Below are positions 1-8,126 of a DNA stretch of 64,000 nucleotides, piece by piece. Source of the DNA: an uncultured Steroidobacter sp. (lineage in GTDB: Bacteria; Pseudomonadota; Gammaproteobacteria; Steroidobacterales; Steroidobacteraceae). The first letter of the stretch is position 1. Each line of letters opens with the position of its first letter. The notes beneath the pieces are model-generated. The model searched no databases and was not told the origin of the DNA. It saw nothing but the letters and a program-made list of their open reading frames with translations. Position numbers and translations under genes: made by a program. Where the stretch lies: assembly GCF_937958065.1 (NCBI RefSeq), contig NZ_CALFXI010000097.1, positions 216,221 to 280,220 on the forward strand, given 5' to 3'.

Positions 1-2
1 AC

Positions 3-578
3 ACCCTGGATTGGCAGCGCATGCGCGAACAGTTCGCTCCGATGGAAGCTGAATTGAAGGCTCGCCTGCTCGGCGAAGGCGCCGCGGCCGAGGCGATCGC
101 GTTCGAGCATGCGCTCGATATTCGCTACAGCGGCCAGGAATACGCGATTTCGGTGCCGCTCGACGCTTCGATTCTGGATCCGAAGGCGGACCCCGCGCGC
201 AACTACTCCACCGTGCGCGCGAAATTCGATTCGCTCTACGAAGCCACCTATGGTCACAGCAATCCGCAGGAGCTCGCCGAAGTCGCGACGCTGCGCCTGC
301 GTGCGATCGGCAAGACCAGCCTCGATGCCGCCGCGTTCGCCTCGGCCTCGCGCGTCGAAGAGGATCTCGGCTTCGCCACGCGGACTCGCACCGTTCTGTT
401 CGATGGAACGGCGCGCGAAACGAAGTTCATCGCACGCCGTGACTTGAAGAAGGGAGAGCCGGTCGCCGGTCCGCTGGTCGTCGAGGAGGCGACCTGCACG
501 ACCATCGTGCCGCCCGACTTCACTGCGACGATCGACGATCACGACAACCTGGTCCTGGCCCCGCGGGAGAATGCGTAA
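3..578 (+). CDS. hyuA: Hydantoinase/oxoprolinase subunit A, C-terminal part (partial at window edge)
   Basis: The reading frame is open to the first base of the window and ends at TAA 576-578, so only about 190 C-terminal residues of a protein normally near 690 residues are present. The fragment matches the C-terminal region of HyuA-type proteins: a beta-rich segment with a 'PLVVEEATCTTIVPPDF' stretch just before the end, typical of the hydantoinase A / acetone carboxylase beta family. HyuA and HyuB together form ATP-dependent ring-opening or carboxylating enzymes (hydantoinase, 5-oxoprolinase, acetophenone or acetone carboxylase). The substrate cannot be told from this fragment. Its stop overlaps the hyuB start by one base (TAATG), which implies translational coupling. 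Confidence 0.85.
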   Translation, partial: TLDWQRMREQFAPMEAELKARLLGEGAAAEAIAFEHALDIRYSGQEYAISVPLDASILDPKADPARNYSTVRAKFDSLYEATYGHSNPQELAEVATLRLRAIGKTSLDAAAFASASRVEEDLGFATRTRTVLFDGTARETKFIARRDLKKGEPVAGPLVVEEATCTTIVPPDFTATIDDHDNLVLAPRENA

Positions 579-2248
579 TGAGCCGCCGCAACGACCCAAT
601 TACCACCGAAGTCATTCGCAACGCCTACAACGCGATTGCCGATGACATGAGCGCCGTGATTGCACGCAGCGCCTACTCTCCGATCATTTACGAGGCGCAC
701 GACTACGGCATCGCCATCTTCGACGCCAAGGCGCGCATCCTCGGTCAGTACGCCGGCCTGCCGCTGTTCACCGGCGGCCTGGATGCCGGCTTGAAGGAAA
801 CCATCAGGAAGTACGGCATCGAGAACCTCAAAGACGGCGACGTCTTCACCATCAACGACACCTACATGACCGGCGGCCATCTCAACGACGTCGACGTGAT
901 CGGCGTGGTCGCGACCGACGGCGTCATCGATGGCTTCCTGTGTCTGCGCGCGCACTGGGCCGACATCGGCACGGCCGAGCCCGGTTTCCCGGTCAACAGC
1001 CGCAACATCTTCCAGGAAGGCATGCGCTGGGGCCCGACCAAGATCATGAGCCAGGGCAAGTGGGTGCAGGACGTGATCGACCTGCTCTGCATCAACAGCC
1101 GCGTGCCGAAGACGCTGATGGGCGATCTGAACGCGATGATCGCGTCGTTGCGACTCGGCGGCGAGCGCTTGAAGTGGCTGAGCCAGCGCTTCGGTCGCGA
1201 GACGCTCGATGAAGCGACCAACGCGATCTTCGAGGCCACCGACAGCAAGTTCCGCGCATTCATCTCGTCGATTCCCGATGGCGTCTATGTCGCCGAGGGT
1301 TGCTCGGACAACGACGGCGTCACCGACGATCCCGTGCACGTAAAAGTCACGGTCACGATCAAGGGCGACCGCATGCAGGTCGATACCACCGGTTCGAGCA
1401 AACAGCGTCCGGGCAACCTGAACACGGGCTTTCCGAACACGGTGTCGGCCGTGCGCCTGGCGCTTGCCCTGCTCTACCCCGATGCGGAGCCGGACATCAA
1501 CGATGGCAGCTTCCGCGCCATCGATGTGATCGCCGAGCCGGGCTCGATCTTCCATGCGCAGGATCCGGCGCCGTGCATGCGGCCGCATCCGGTCATGCTG
1601 CTGCTCGATCTGATCATCAAGGCGCTCGCGCCGGTGCTGCCCGAGCACGTCGCCGCCGGCTTGCCCGGAGATTCCTGGAACGTGTTCATCATCGGCCAGC
1701 ATCCCGACACCGGCCGCACCTTCATGAGCGGCGAATCGCTCGATGGCGGCTGGGGCGCTTCGAGTCGCGGCGACGGCGTGAGTTGCGTGATCCATTCGGC
1801 CGCGGGCGACTTCAGAAACATTCCGGTGGAGACGCTGGAAAACCGCGTGCCGGTTCGCATCAACCGCATGCAGTTCGGCGTCGACAGCGGTGGCGCGGGC
1901 GAATTCCGCGGCGGCCAGAATCTGGTCAAGGAATACGAGCTGCTCACCGATGCGGGCATCACACTGCACTTCGATCGCGCCAAGACGCCGCAGTGGGGTC
2001 TGTTCGGCGGCGAGTCCGGCGCCTCCCCCAAGGTGACCGTGATCCGCGCCAACCAGACCGAAGGCCAGGTGATTCGCAAGGTCGAGCAGTTGCCGCTGAA
2101 AGCCGGCGATCGCTTCATCGCCGAGACGGGCGGTGGCGGCGGTTACGGCGATCCGCGCAAGCGCTCGCCGAAGTTGCTCCAGGAAGACCTGCTCAACGGC
2201 AGCGTCAGCCCGGCAGCGGCCAAGTCCGTCTACTACAAGCAAGCGTAG
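578..2248 (+). CDS. hyuB: Hydantoinase/oxoprolinase subunit B
   Basis: This 556-residue protein is full length for the HyuB (PF02538) family. Recognisable family segments are 'DPITTEVIRNAYNAIADDM' at the N-terminus, 'GDVFTINDTYMTGGHLNDV' near residue 90, and the C-terminal glycine-rich 'ETGGGGGYGDPRKR'. It partners HyuA in an ATP-dependent cytoplasmic amidohydrolase or carboxylase acting on a cyclic amide or ketone. The ATG at 578 overlaps the hyuA stop. An MFS transporter follows six bases after its stop, so uptake and ring opening look co-transcribed. The nearby amidohydrolase and GntR regulator suggest a small catabolic locus. The substrate is not determinable from sequence. Confidence 0.9.
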   Translation: MSRRNDPITTEVIRNAYNAIADDMSAVIARSAYSPIIYEAHDYGIAIFDAKARILGQYAGLPLFTGGLDAGLKETIRKYGIENLKDGDVFTINDTYMTGGHLNDVDVIGVVATDGVIDGFLCLRAHWADIGTAEPGFPVNSRNIFQEGMRWGPTKIMSQGKWVQDVIDLLCINSRVPKTLMGDLNAMIASLRLGGERLKWLSQRFGRETLDEATNAIFEATDSKFRAFISSIPDGVYVAEGCSDNDGVTDDPVHVKVTVTIKGDRMQVDTTGSSKQRPGNLNTGFPNTVSAVRLALALLYPDAEPDINDGSFRAIDVIAEPGSIFHAQDPAPCMRPHPVMLLLDLIIKALAPVLPEHVAAGLPGDSWNVFIIGQHPDTGRTFMSGESLDGGWGASSRGDGVSCVIHSAAGDFRNIPVETLENRVPVRINRMQFGVDSGGAGEFRGGQNLVKEYELLTDAGITLHFDRAKTPQWGLFGGESGASPKVTVIRANQTEGQVIRKVEQLPLKAGDRFIAETGGGGGYGDPRKRSPKLLQEDLLNGSVSPAAAKSVYYKQA

Positions 2249-2254
2249 CGCCTC

Positions 2255-3469
2255 ATGCCAGCAGCACACGGCACCTCGAACAGCCCTGTCGATCGACAGG
2301 ATTTCTCCCTGTTGCAGATGGCGGCGCTCGTGTTCGTCGTGTGCACTGGCTTCTCCTCGCAGATGGTCATGCCGCTCTGGATCGGCGCGATCATCGACGA
2401 CTACGGCATGTCGCGCAGCGTGGCCGGCTCGATCGGCGCGGCGGAAATGGCGGTCGTCGCCATCGTTTCGTTTGCGCTGGCGATCCGCGTGCATCGCTTC
2501 AAGGCGAGGCCCACCGTTCTGGTGGGCCTCGCCTGTTTGATATGCGGCAACCTGCTCGCGGCCTTCATGACAGATCCCGTCGCACTGACGGCCGCGCGCG
2601 TGCTCGTGGGCTGCGGCAAAGGGATCGTCGTCACGATTTCATTCAGCCTGGCGGCGGGCACGTCTCATCCGATTCGCGCCTTCGCGGTTCTGAATGCTTC
2701 CTACGCGCTGTTCTCGACAGCGTTCTTCCTGGGGATGCCCGCGGTAATCGCGGCGGGCGGCGCCTCGGGCTGCTTTGCCGTTCTATCGGCGGTGTCCGTC
2801 GTCAGCCTAGTGGCAATGACACGCTATCCAGAGCGCCGTATGCAGGGCACGGACATGCATCGCATCAGCTTGCGAGACATTCGCGGCTACGGCCTCGTCG
2901 CGTTCGCCGCGTTGATCGTGCTGTGGATTGGACACAACGCCATCTGGACGTTCGTCGAGCGCATCGGCCTGGGCCTGGACTTCACGGCCGCTCAGATAGG
3001 TCAGGTGCTGTCGGTCGCGGCGTTCATCACCATCTGCGGACCATCGCTGGCACGATTGATCGATACACGCTTCGGCCACACACAGCCAGTGCTCGCCGCG
3101 ATCAGCCTGAAGGTCGTGATCACATTGCTGCTGGTCTACACGACCTCGCAATGGATGTATGCCGCGCTCGTACCCGCGTTCCTGCTGCTGGCGCTGTTCA
3201 TGCTGCCGTACTTCCAGGGCATTCTGTCGCTGGCCGATCCGGCCGGCCGGCTCGCCGCGGCGGCATCCGCCGCCATGACCATGGGCAGCTCGCTCGGCTC
3301 GCTGCTCGGCGGCTGGACGGCCGATACGTTCGATTACGAAGGCTTGGGATGGGTGGCGGCGACGAGCTTCGTCATCGTCATCGTGATGGTGGCCATGATC
3401 ACCAGGCATCTCGGGAGCCCGTCGACTCGGACGGCTCCCGTTCTCGAGGCGCAGCGCGAAGCGGGTTAG
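2255..3469 (+). CDS. MFS transporter
   Basis: A 404-residue polytopic protein with about twelve hydrophobic segments, in the size range of the major facilitator superfamily. Segments such as 'SVAGSIGAAEMAVVAIVSF' and 'AAMTMGSSLGSLLGGWTADT' are of MFS type. It starts six bases after the hyuB stop and probably belongs to the same transcript, importing the compound that HyuAB processes or exporting a product. Its last four bases overlap convergently with the GntR regulator gene on the other strand. No substrate-specific motif was recognised. Confidence 0.8.
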   Translation: MPAAHGTSNSPVDRQDFSLLQMAALVFVVCTGFSSQMVMPLWIGAIIDDYGMSRSVAGSIGAAEMAVVAIVSFALAIRVHRFKARPTVLVGLACLICGNLLAAFMTDPVALTAARVLVGCGKGIVVTISFSLAAGTSHPIRAFAVLNASYALFSTAFFLGMPAVIAAGGASGCFAVLSAVSVVSLVAMTRYPERRMQGTDMHRISLRDIRGYGLVAFAALIVLWIGHNAIWTFVERIGLGLDFTAAQIGQVLSVAAFITICGPSLARLIDTRFGHTQPVLAAISLKVVITLLLVYTTSQWMYAALVPAFLLLALFMLPYFQGILSLADPAGRLAAAASAAMTMGSSLGSLLGGWTADTFDYEGLGWVAATSFVIVIVMVAMITRHLGSPSTRTAPVLEAQREAG

Positions 3470-4167
3470 CTTCGCGCGGCTCCGGAGAGCGCCGCCTCGT
3501 AGGTCGAGCGCACGTCGGTCTCGTTCCAGCTGATGTGGCTGCGGAGCGCGGCAACGGCTTCTTCGTTGCGCCCTGCTTCGAGCAGATCGAGCAGGTTCAG
3601 GTGCTCCTGATCGCTCTCCTGCTGAATCTCGGCCGACAGATAACGCTGCATCCTGAGGTATCTGTCGGCGCGCATCAGCAGCTGATCGAGCACCTGCATG
3701 GTGAGCGGCAGGTCCGCGACGGCGTAGAGCGTCTTGTGAAACTGAAAATTCAGCCGGCCCCACTCATTGAGGTCCGAGCACGTGCGTGACGCCATCACCA
3801 GCTCGCGGGCCTTGGCGATCACCGCCGGCGTGAGTTTCGGAATCGCCTGTTCGAGCAGGAACGGCTCGAGCATGCTGCGCAGCTTGTAGATCTCCTCCAC
3901 TTCGCGCAACGACAGGTGAGGAATCAACGCGCCCCGATACTGCTCGCGAACGACGAAGCCCTCCGCCTCCAGCAGCGCCAGCGCTTCGCGGATTGGAATA
4001 CGGCTGACACCCAGCTCCTGCGCGAGGGCCTCCTGGCGCAGGAAATCACCCGCCTTGTACTGGCCGCTCAGGATTCTCTGGCGAACGATACGAGCGACCT
4101 CGGCAGCGGTCGTGCTGCGCGCGAGCCGCGGAGCGCCCTTGAGGTCTGGAGAGCCTTCTCTTTCCAT
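3466..4167 (-). CDS. GntR-family transcriptional regulator, FCD (FadR) subclass
   Basis: A 233-residue protein starting at ATG 4167 and read toward 3466. A longer in-frame start exists but would run into the preceding amidohydrolase gene. The N-terminus carries a winged helix ('EVARIVRQRILSGQYKAGDF' then 'LAQELGVSRIPIREAL'). The rest is an all-helical FCD ligand domain with the usual scattered His/Asp metal ligands (for example in 'NFQFHKTLY'). FCD regulators normally repress neighbouring catabolic genes and release DNA on binding a small organic acid. The gene starts 8 bases after the amidohydrolase stop, so the two are co-transcribed. The palindrome at 5493-5507 is a plausible operator. Confidence 0.88.
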   Translation of the reverse strand: MEREGSPDLKGAPRLARSTTAAEVARIVRQRILSGQYKAGDFLRQEALAQELGVSRIPIREALALLEAEGFVVREQYRGALIPHLSLREVEEIYKLRSMLEPFLLEQAIPKLTPAVIAKARELVMASRTCSDLNEWGRLNFQFHKTLYAVADLPLTMQVLDQLLMRADRYLRMQRYLSAEIQQESDQEHLNLLDLLEAGRNEEAVAALRSHISWNETDVRSTYEAALSGAARS

Positions 4168-4175
4168 GGTGTCTT

Positions 4176-5405
4176 CTAATGGAGCTGGTTCTTGAAGAAA
4201 CGGCCGTCCTTCATGATCGCCAGCAGCTCTTTGCCTTCGTCTTCCAACAGCTGCAGATTGTCGAGCGGATTGCCGTTCACGACCAGCAGATCCGCGTACG
4301 CGCCAGGCGCAATACAACCGAGCTTGCCGGACTGGCCAAGGATAGCAGCATTGACGGCGGTGGCAGATTTGAGGATGTCCATCGGCGGCAGCACCTGCGC
4401 GCGCAGCCTGAACTCCTTGGACTGCGCCACGATCATCTCGCCCATCAGATCGGTGCCGAAGCCCATCTTCACGCCGGCATCGCGGCAGATCTCCAGCATG
4501 CGAGTACCGGCAAGGGTGACCTCACGCAGCTTGGCCTTGATGTGCGAGGGCAAGCCATAAGCATCGGAGTTCTCGAACGACTCCCAGTAGCAGATCAGCG
4601 TCGGCACCATGAACGCGCCCTTCTCCGCCATCAGCTTCGCCGCCTCTTCGTTGACGAAGTTGCCGTGCTCGATGGTTCGGACGCCGCACTGAACCGCGCG
4701 GATCGTGCTGTTCGCGGTATAGGAATGCGCAGCGACGTACGTGCCGCGAGCGGCAGCCTCTTCGACCGCGACTCGGATCTCTTCGAGCGAGTACTGGGTG
4801 TGCTCGAGCTTGTCGTGCGGCGAGCCCACGCCGCCGGAGACCAGCAGCTTGATGTGGTCCGCCCCTTTGCGCAGCTCTTCACGAACCGCATAGCGCACGC
4901 CTTCCACGCCGTCGGCGATCCGACCCATGATGTCGAGCGCGCTCGTGCAGGCGCACGGCAGCTGATCGTTGGTGATGTGACGATGGTCGCCATGGCCGCC
5001 GGTCTGGCTCAAGGCCCGACCCGACACGAACAGGCGCGGCCCTTCCACCAGACCGGTTTCGATCGCCCGTTTGATGCCGTAGTCGCCGCCAGCGACGTCG
5101 CGCACTGTCGTGAACCCACGACGCAGCATGCCGAGCACGCGAGGAATCGCATGCGCCATCATCAGGGTGTGCGGCATGCCCCGCGTCTTCTCCTGATTCA
5201 GGTGAATCGCGTACACATGGGCATGATTGTCGATGAGGCCCGGCATGAGCACCTTGCCGCGCAGGTCGAAGCGCTTCGCGTCCGCCATGCGGATCGGCTC
5301 GGTCGTCACCTCGCGGATCAGGTTGCCCTCGACCAGGACGTTGACCTTCTCCCTCGGCTCGTCCGCGATGCCATCAATCAAAGTGCAGTTTTCAAAAATC
5401 AGCAT
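4176..5405 (-). CDS. Metal-dependent amidohydrolase (imidazolonepropionase/prolidase-like)
   Basis: A 409-residue protein of the amidohydrolase superfamily (PF01979). The start chosen is ATG 5405, giving the family N-terminus 'MLIFENCTLIDG'; an upstream in-frame ATG at 5510 adds 35 residues of non-family sequence. The HxH metal motif is H61-A-H63 in 'GLIDNHAHVYAI'. Later ligands lie in 'AAHSYTANS' and 'RTIEHGNF', with the catalytic Asp in 'MGFGTDLMGE'. It is cytoplasmic and probably hydrolyses an amide or cyclic-amide intermediate made by the hyuAB locus. It is the first gene of a two-gene operon with the GntR regulator, and divergent from the HAD gene. Confidence 0.85.
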   Translation of the reverse strand: MLIFENCTLIDGIADEPREKVNVLVEGNLIREVTTEPIRMADAKRFDLRGKVLMPGLIDNHAHVYAIHLNQEKTRGMPHTLMMAHAIPRVLGMLRRGFTTVRDVAGGDYGIKRAIETGLVEGPRLFVSGRALSQTGGHGDHRHITNDQLPCACTSALDIMGRIADGVEGVRYAVREELRKGADHIKLLVSGGVGSPHDKLEHTQYSLEEIRVAVEEAAARGTYVAAHSYTANSTIRAVQCGVRTIEHGNFVNEEAAKLMAEKGAFMVPTLICYWESFENSDAYGLPSHIKAKLREVTLAGTRMLEICRDAGVKMGFGTDLMGEMIVAQSKEFRLRAQVLPPMDILKSATAVNAAILGQSGKLGCIAPGAYADLLVVNGNPLDNLQLLEDEGKELLAIMKDGRFFKNQLH

Positions 5406-5741
5406 GCCGTCACTCGATACATATCTATGGGCGCAGGCGCGCAGCCTGTCAGGCCACCGCTTTGGGACCCGCAGTGTGGCACCAATGTAGATTGGATACA
5501 ATATCCACACATTGCGGACGGCGCGACGGCGCGACAGGGTCAGCCCGCTGTTTCATCAGCAGAGCGAGCAGCAACAGCTCCACCAAAACCCATTGCAACT
5601 GTGCCAGCCGCGGCCCTAACTGCACTTGTGGCTGAGACGCCAGCGAGGCAGACACAGACGTCCTGGGAGAGCGGCGATCGTGCCAGTGCACGAAGCTGCA
5701 GCTGCCCGGGCCGTCCGGTAGCCGCGCCTTTCGGAAACAAC
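5406..5741. other. Divergent intergenic region, amidohydrolase / HAD hydrolase
   Basis: About 336 bases without a convincing gene. The only structured element seen is the palindrome at 5493-5507. The remainder has no recognisable coding relic, although two short frames are open by chance on the minus strand. It should hold the promoters of both flanking genes, but no strong -35/-10 pair could be assigned. Confidence 0.5.
5493..5507. promoter_or_regulatory. Palindromic operator candidate (GntR type)
   Basis: TGGATA-CAA-TATCCA is a perfect inverted repeat of two 6-base arms around a 3-base centre. It lies 88 bases upstream of the amidohydrolase ATG and about 235 bases upstream of the HAD gene. 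Its size and AT-rich core fit operators of FCD-type GntR regulators, and such a regulator is encoded in the same operon. Binding is inferred. Confidence 0.5.
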
Positions 5742-6383
5742 ATGACCTACAAGCTTGCCATTTTCGACTTCGATGGGACGCTCGCCGATTCGTTCGACTT
5801 CTTCGTCGCGTCTCACAACATCCTGGCGCGGCGTCATGGATTTGCCGAGCTGGACCCGGCACGAATCGATGAGTATCGCGGCCGGGAGCCGCGCGAGCTC
5901 ATGCGCCAGCATGGCATTCCGATGTGGAAGCTGCCGTTCATCGCCCGGGACTTCATGAGCATGATGGCGCGCAACGGCGACGGCATTCGCCTGTTCGACG
6001 GGGTCGCCGAGGCACTGCATTCTCTGTCCGTGAGCGGCGTCGATCTCGCCATCGTCACCTCGAATTCATTCGAGAACGTCAGGCGCGTCATTGGCGACGA
6101 AGTGATTCAACGGATCCGCCACATCGAGTCCGGCGCATCGATCTTCGGCAAACGCTGGCGGCTGGAGCGCGTGTTGAAAACGTCCAACGTCGCCCGACAG
6201 CATGCCATCTACGTCGGCGACCAGGCGACCGATGCGCAGGCAGCGCACGCCGCCGGCATCGCATTCGGTGCTGTGCGCTGGGGTTACGCCACTGCGGCAG
6301 TGCTCGATCAACGCTCACCGGCGATGACGTTCGGCTGCGTGTCCGACCTGCAATTGATAGCGAAGGCACGCAGCACTCGCTAG
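5742..6383 (+). CDS. HAD-superfamily hydrolase (phosphoglycolate phosphatase-like)
   Basis: A 213-residue HAD hydrolase beginning at ATG 5742 (TCGGAAACAAC precedes it). The much longer open frame upstream is non-coding. Motif I is 'FDFDGTLADS' (nucleophile and acid/base Asp), motif II 'IVTSNS', and motif IV 'YVGDQATDAQAAHAAGI'. An alpha-helical cap follows motif I, as in Gph-like phosphatases. It is likely a cytoplasmic phosphatase acting on a small phosphorylated metabolite. It is divergent from the amidohydrolase and followed by a tandem-repeat intergenic region. Confidence 0.85.
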   Translation: MTYKLAIFDFDGTLADSFDFFVASHNILARRHGFAELDPARIDEYRGREPRELMRQHGIPMWKLPFIARDFMSMMARNGDGIRLFDGVAEALHSLSVSGVDLAIVTSNSFENVRRVIGDEVIQRIRHIESGASIFGKRWRLERVLKTSNVARQHAIYVGDQATDAQAAHAAGIAFGAVRWGYATAAVLDQRSPAMTFGCVSDLQLIAKARSTR

Positions 6384-6400
6384 GCTTCAATCGACGCGGG

Positions 6401-6558
6401 TTACTGCAACGATTGGCGGCGTGGAGCCACGCATCCGCTTACTCCAACGATTGCCGCCGGCGTGTAATTGCGCCTCCGCTTACTGCAATGAGTGCCGTCA
6501 GCGTGCAGGCGCGCATTCGCTTACGCAACGATTGTCGCCAGCTTGCGGGCGCGCAGCA
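6401..6558. repeat. Four imperfect tandem repeats of 38-41 bp
   Basis: Units begin at 6401, 6439, 6480 and 6521, each opening with TTAC(T)SCAAYGATTG-like sequence followed by GCCGYCRGCGTG and a GCGC-rich tail. The periods are 38, 41 and 41 bases, directly abutting with no unique spacers. The array fills the 193-bp gap between the HAD stop and the end of the convergent outer-membrane channel gene. Copies differ at several positions, so the array is old rather than newly expanded. Confidence 0.8.
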
Positions 6559-6576
6559 CATGCGCGAGACCGTTGT

Positions 6577-7821
6577 TTATTTCTCCTCCTCGTGGCCATG
6601 CGCTGGATGCCACAGATCATGGCTGTCGATGCGCACGCGCAATTGTGCTTCATGGGCCGAAGCGCGAGCCGCGAGCTCCTGATAGGCCATCTCGCGAGCA
6701 CGACGTGCTGCCAGGAGACGTTCCGCCAATCCGGTTTCACCCAACTCCCAGGCGCGATGCGTCCTGTTTGCGGCGGCTCGCATGGCCTCATGCGCGTCGC
6801 GCTGGGCTCGCCACTGATTCAAAGCATCGGTGGCCAGCGCAACTTTCAGATGCGCATCCTTCGTCAACACGCGTCGCACGACCTCGACATCACGCAGGCG
6901 AGCACGCGCTTGCGCGCGCTCTGCAGTCGCGAGCTCGCGCCGATAACGACCGGCCAGAGGCATGGTGAAGACGAGACCGACGGCACGCTCCTCCCCGTCG
7001 CGTTCATTGAAGAAACGAACACCGAGCGTTGGATCCGGGATGCGATCCGCCCAGGCTCGCTTGGCCGCAGCATCCTGACGTGCCGCTTCATTCTCGGCCA
7101 CCTTGATCTCGTAGCTATCGTTGACGATGCGCGCTTCCCACTCATCTTCCGTCCCGGGCAACGCCTGCGGATCGGGCAGCGACGGCGCCCGAGCCGGCAA
7201 CTTGATCTGAGGAAAATCCGTGTTCAATGCATGCTTCGCGGCGGCCAGCAGAGTCGCAGTGCTGACTGCAGTGGCTCGAGCATGAGCCAGCTCGGCGGTG
7301 ATCAAGTCGAGATCCAGCTGCGCGGCGTCCCCGATCTCGACCCGGCGGGCCAAGGAAGCATGTTCGGTCTGCAATGATTGCAGCTGCGCCCTCGCCTCTT
7401 CATCGGTCGACGTCGCACGCAGCCATTGCATCCATAGCTCGAGCAGACGAACCGCCGCCTCGTGGGCGGTGTCGTTGCGTTCCAGCGTCGCAATCGCACG
7501 CGAGCGAGCGCCGATCTCCCGGTCGAGCGGCGCCTTTCCCGGCAAACGGAATGCCCGCCCCACCTGCGCTTCGAACTCATCCAACGATTGACCCGCATCC
7601 GTGCGTCTACGCTGCGGAATCACGGTCGCTTCCAACTCATAACTGCCCAGCGAGAGAGCGCGCGCTTGAGCATCGACCGCGGTGGCCCGCTCATCCGCCG
7701 CGAGCACTTCCGCCTGCTGTGTGATCGCATCCATCACATCTTCCAACGGCGGCAGATAGCTCTGCGCCGAGATCGTTTGCGACACGCCCAACAGACAAAG
7801 CAACGAAATCTTGAGCCGCAT
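6577..7821 (-). CDS. TolC-family outer-membrane channel of the heavy-metal RND system (CzcC-like)
   Basis: A 414-residue outer-membrane efflux protein. The start chosen is ATG 7821, which gives a clean signal peptide ('MRLKISLLCLLGVSQTISAQ'); an upstream in-frame start would put it inside a longer non-signal sequence. Two long coiled-coil halves rich in Ala, Glu, Arg and Leu ('EARAQLQSLQTEHASLARR', 'AERAQARARLRDVEVVRRVL') are typical of the OEP fold. The C-terminus ends in a His/Glu-rich tail (HDLWHPAHGHEEEK) that may touch metal. Its ATG overlaps the DUF3240 stop by one base (TGATG). It is the last gene of the efflux operon, an unusual position since czcC commonly leads. Confidence 0.85.
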   Translation of the reverse strand: MRLKISLLCLLGVSQTISAQSYLPPLEDVMDAITQQAEVLAADERATAVDAQARALSLGSYELEATVIPQRRRTDAGQSLDEFEAQVGRAFRLPGKAPLDREIGARSRAIATLERNDTAHEAAVRLLELWMQWLRATSTDEEARAQLQSLQTEHASLARRVEIGDAAQLDLDLITAELAHARATAVSTATLLAAAKHALNTDFPQIKLPARAPSLPDPQALPGTEDEWEARIVNDSYEIKVAENEAARQDAAAKRAWADRIPDPTLGVRFFNERDGEERAVGLVFTMPLAGRYRRELATAERAQARARLRDVEVVRRVLTKDAHLKVALATDALNQWRAQRDAHEAMRAAANRTHRAWELGETGLAERLLAARRAREMAYQELAARASAHEAQLRVRIDSHDLWHPAHGHEEEK

Positions 7822-8126
7822 CACGCGAGTCTCCCGCGTTCCAGCACGGCTTCGGTCCACCACACCACGTCATGCGATCGGACCCGCGCGCGAATCGATT
7901 CCATCAGCGGCGGCAATGCCGCCGACTCCAGCACGATCCAGACGATGCGACGATCGATGCTGCCGCGAACCTGCTCGGCCGTGGATGCGTGCGGAAAGTC
8001 GCTGCCGTGTCCCTGCGCGTGCATCAGAGTGAAGCCCGGCGCTTGCGGGGCCGTGATCAACGTTTCAAGCAACGCCTCCTCGATGGACGGCGGAAACACC
8101 AGAGTCAGTCGAACGAACGCGGTCAT
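7821..8126 (-). CDS. DUF3240 protein (small PII-like, CzcA-associated)
   Basis: A 101-residue protein of the size and pattern of DUF3240, a family usually found next to CzcA-type pumps. The beta-alpha-beta pattern ('VRLTLVFPPSIEEALLETLI' and 'RRIVWIVLESAALPPLMESI') suggests a ferredoxin/PII-like fold. There is no signal peptide, so it should act in the cytoplasm, perhaps sensing metal or nucleotide and modulating the pump. It contains several His residues (for example in 'MHAQGHGSDFPH'). It overlaps the RND gene upstream by 4 bases (ATGA) and the channel gene downstream by 1 base, so all three are coupled. Its biochemical role is unknown. Confidence 0.7.
   Translation of the reverse strand: MTAFVRLTLVFPPSIEEALLETLITAPQAPGFTLMHAQGHGSDFPHASTAEQVRGSIDRRIVWIVLESAALPPLMESIRARVRSHDVVWWTEAVLERGRLA

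Noticed and set aside
539..2494. A 651-residue minus-strand open frame opposite hyuB
   Set aside because: It is the shadow of a high-GC coding frame. Composition is Arg/Ala/His-rich without any family motif, and the plus strand carries a complete HyuB.
1300..3789. An 829-residue plus-strand frame across hyuB and the MFS gene
   Set aside because: Arg/His/Gln-rich translation with no domain; overlaps two clear genes in another frame.
5540..5743. A 67-residue minus-strand frame in the amidohydrolase/HAD gap
   Set aside because: No family similarity, no ribosome site, and a composition like random high-GC sequence.
6401..6558. CRISPR array
   Set aside because: The units abut directly with no unique spacers, vary internally, and no cas genes are present.
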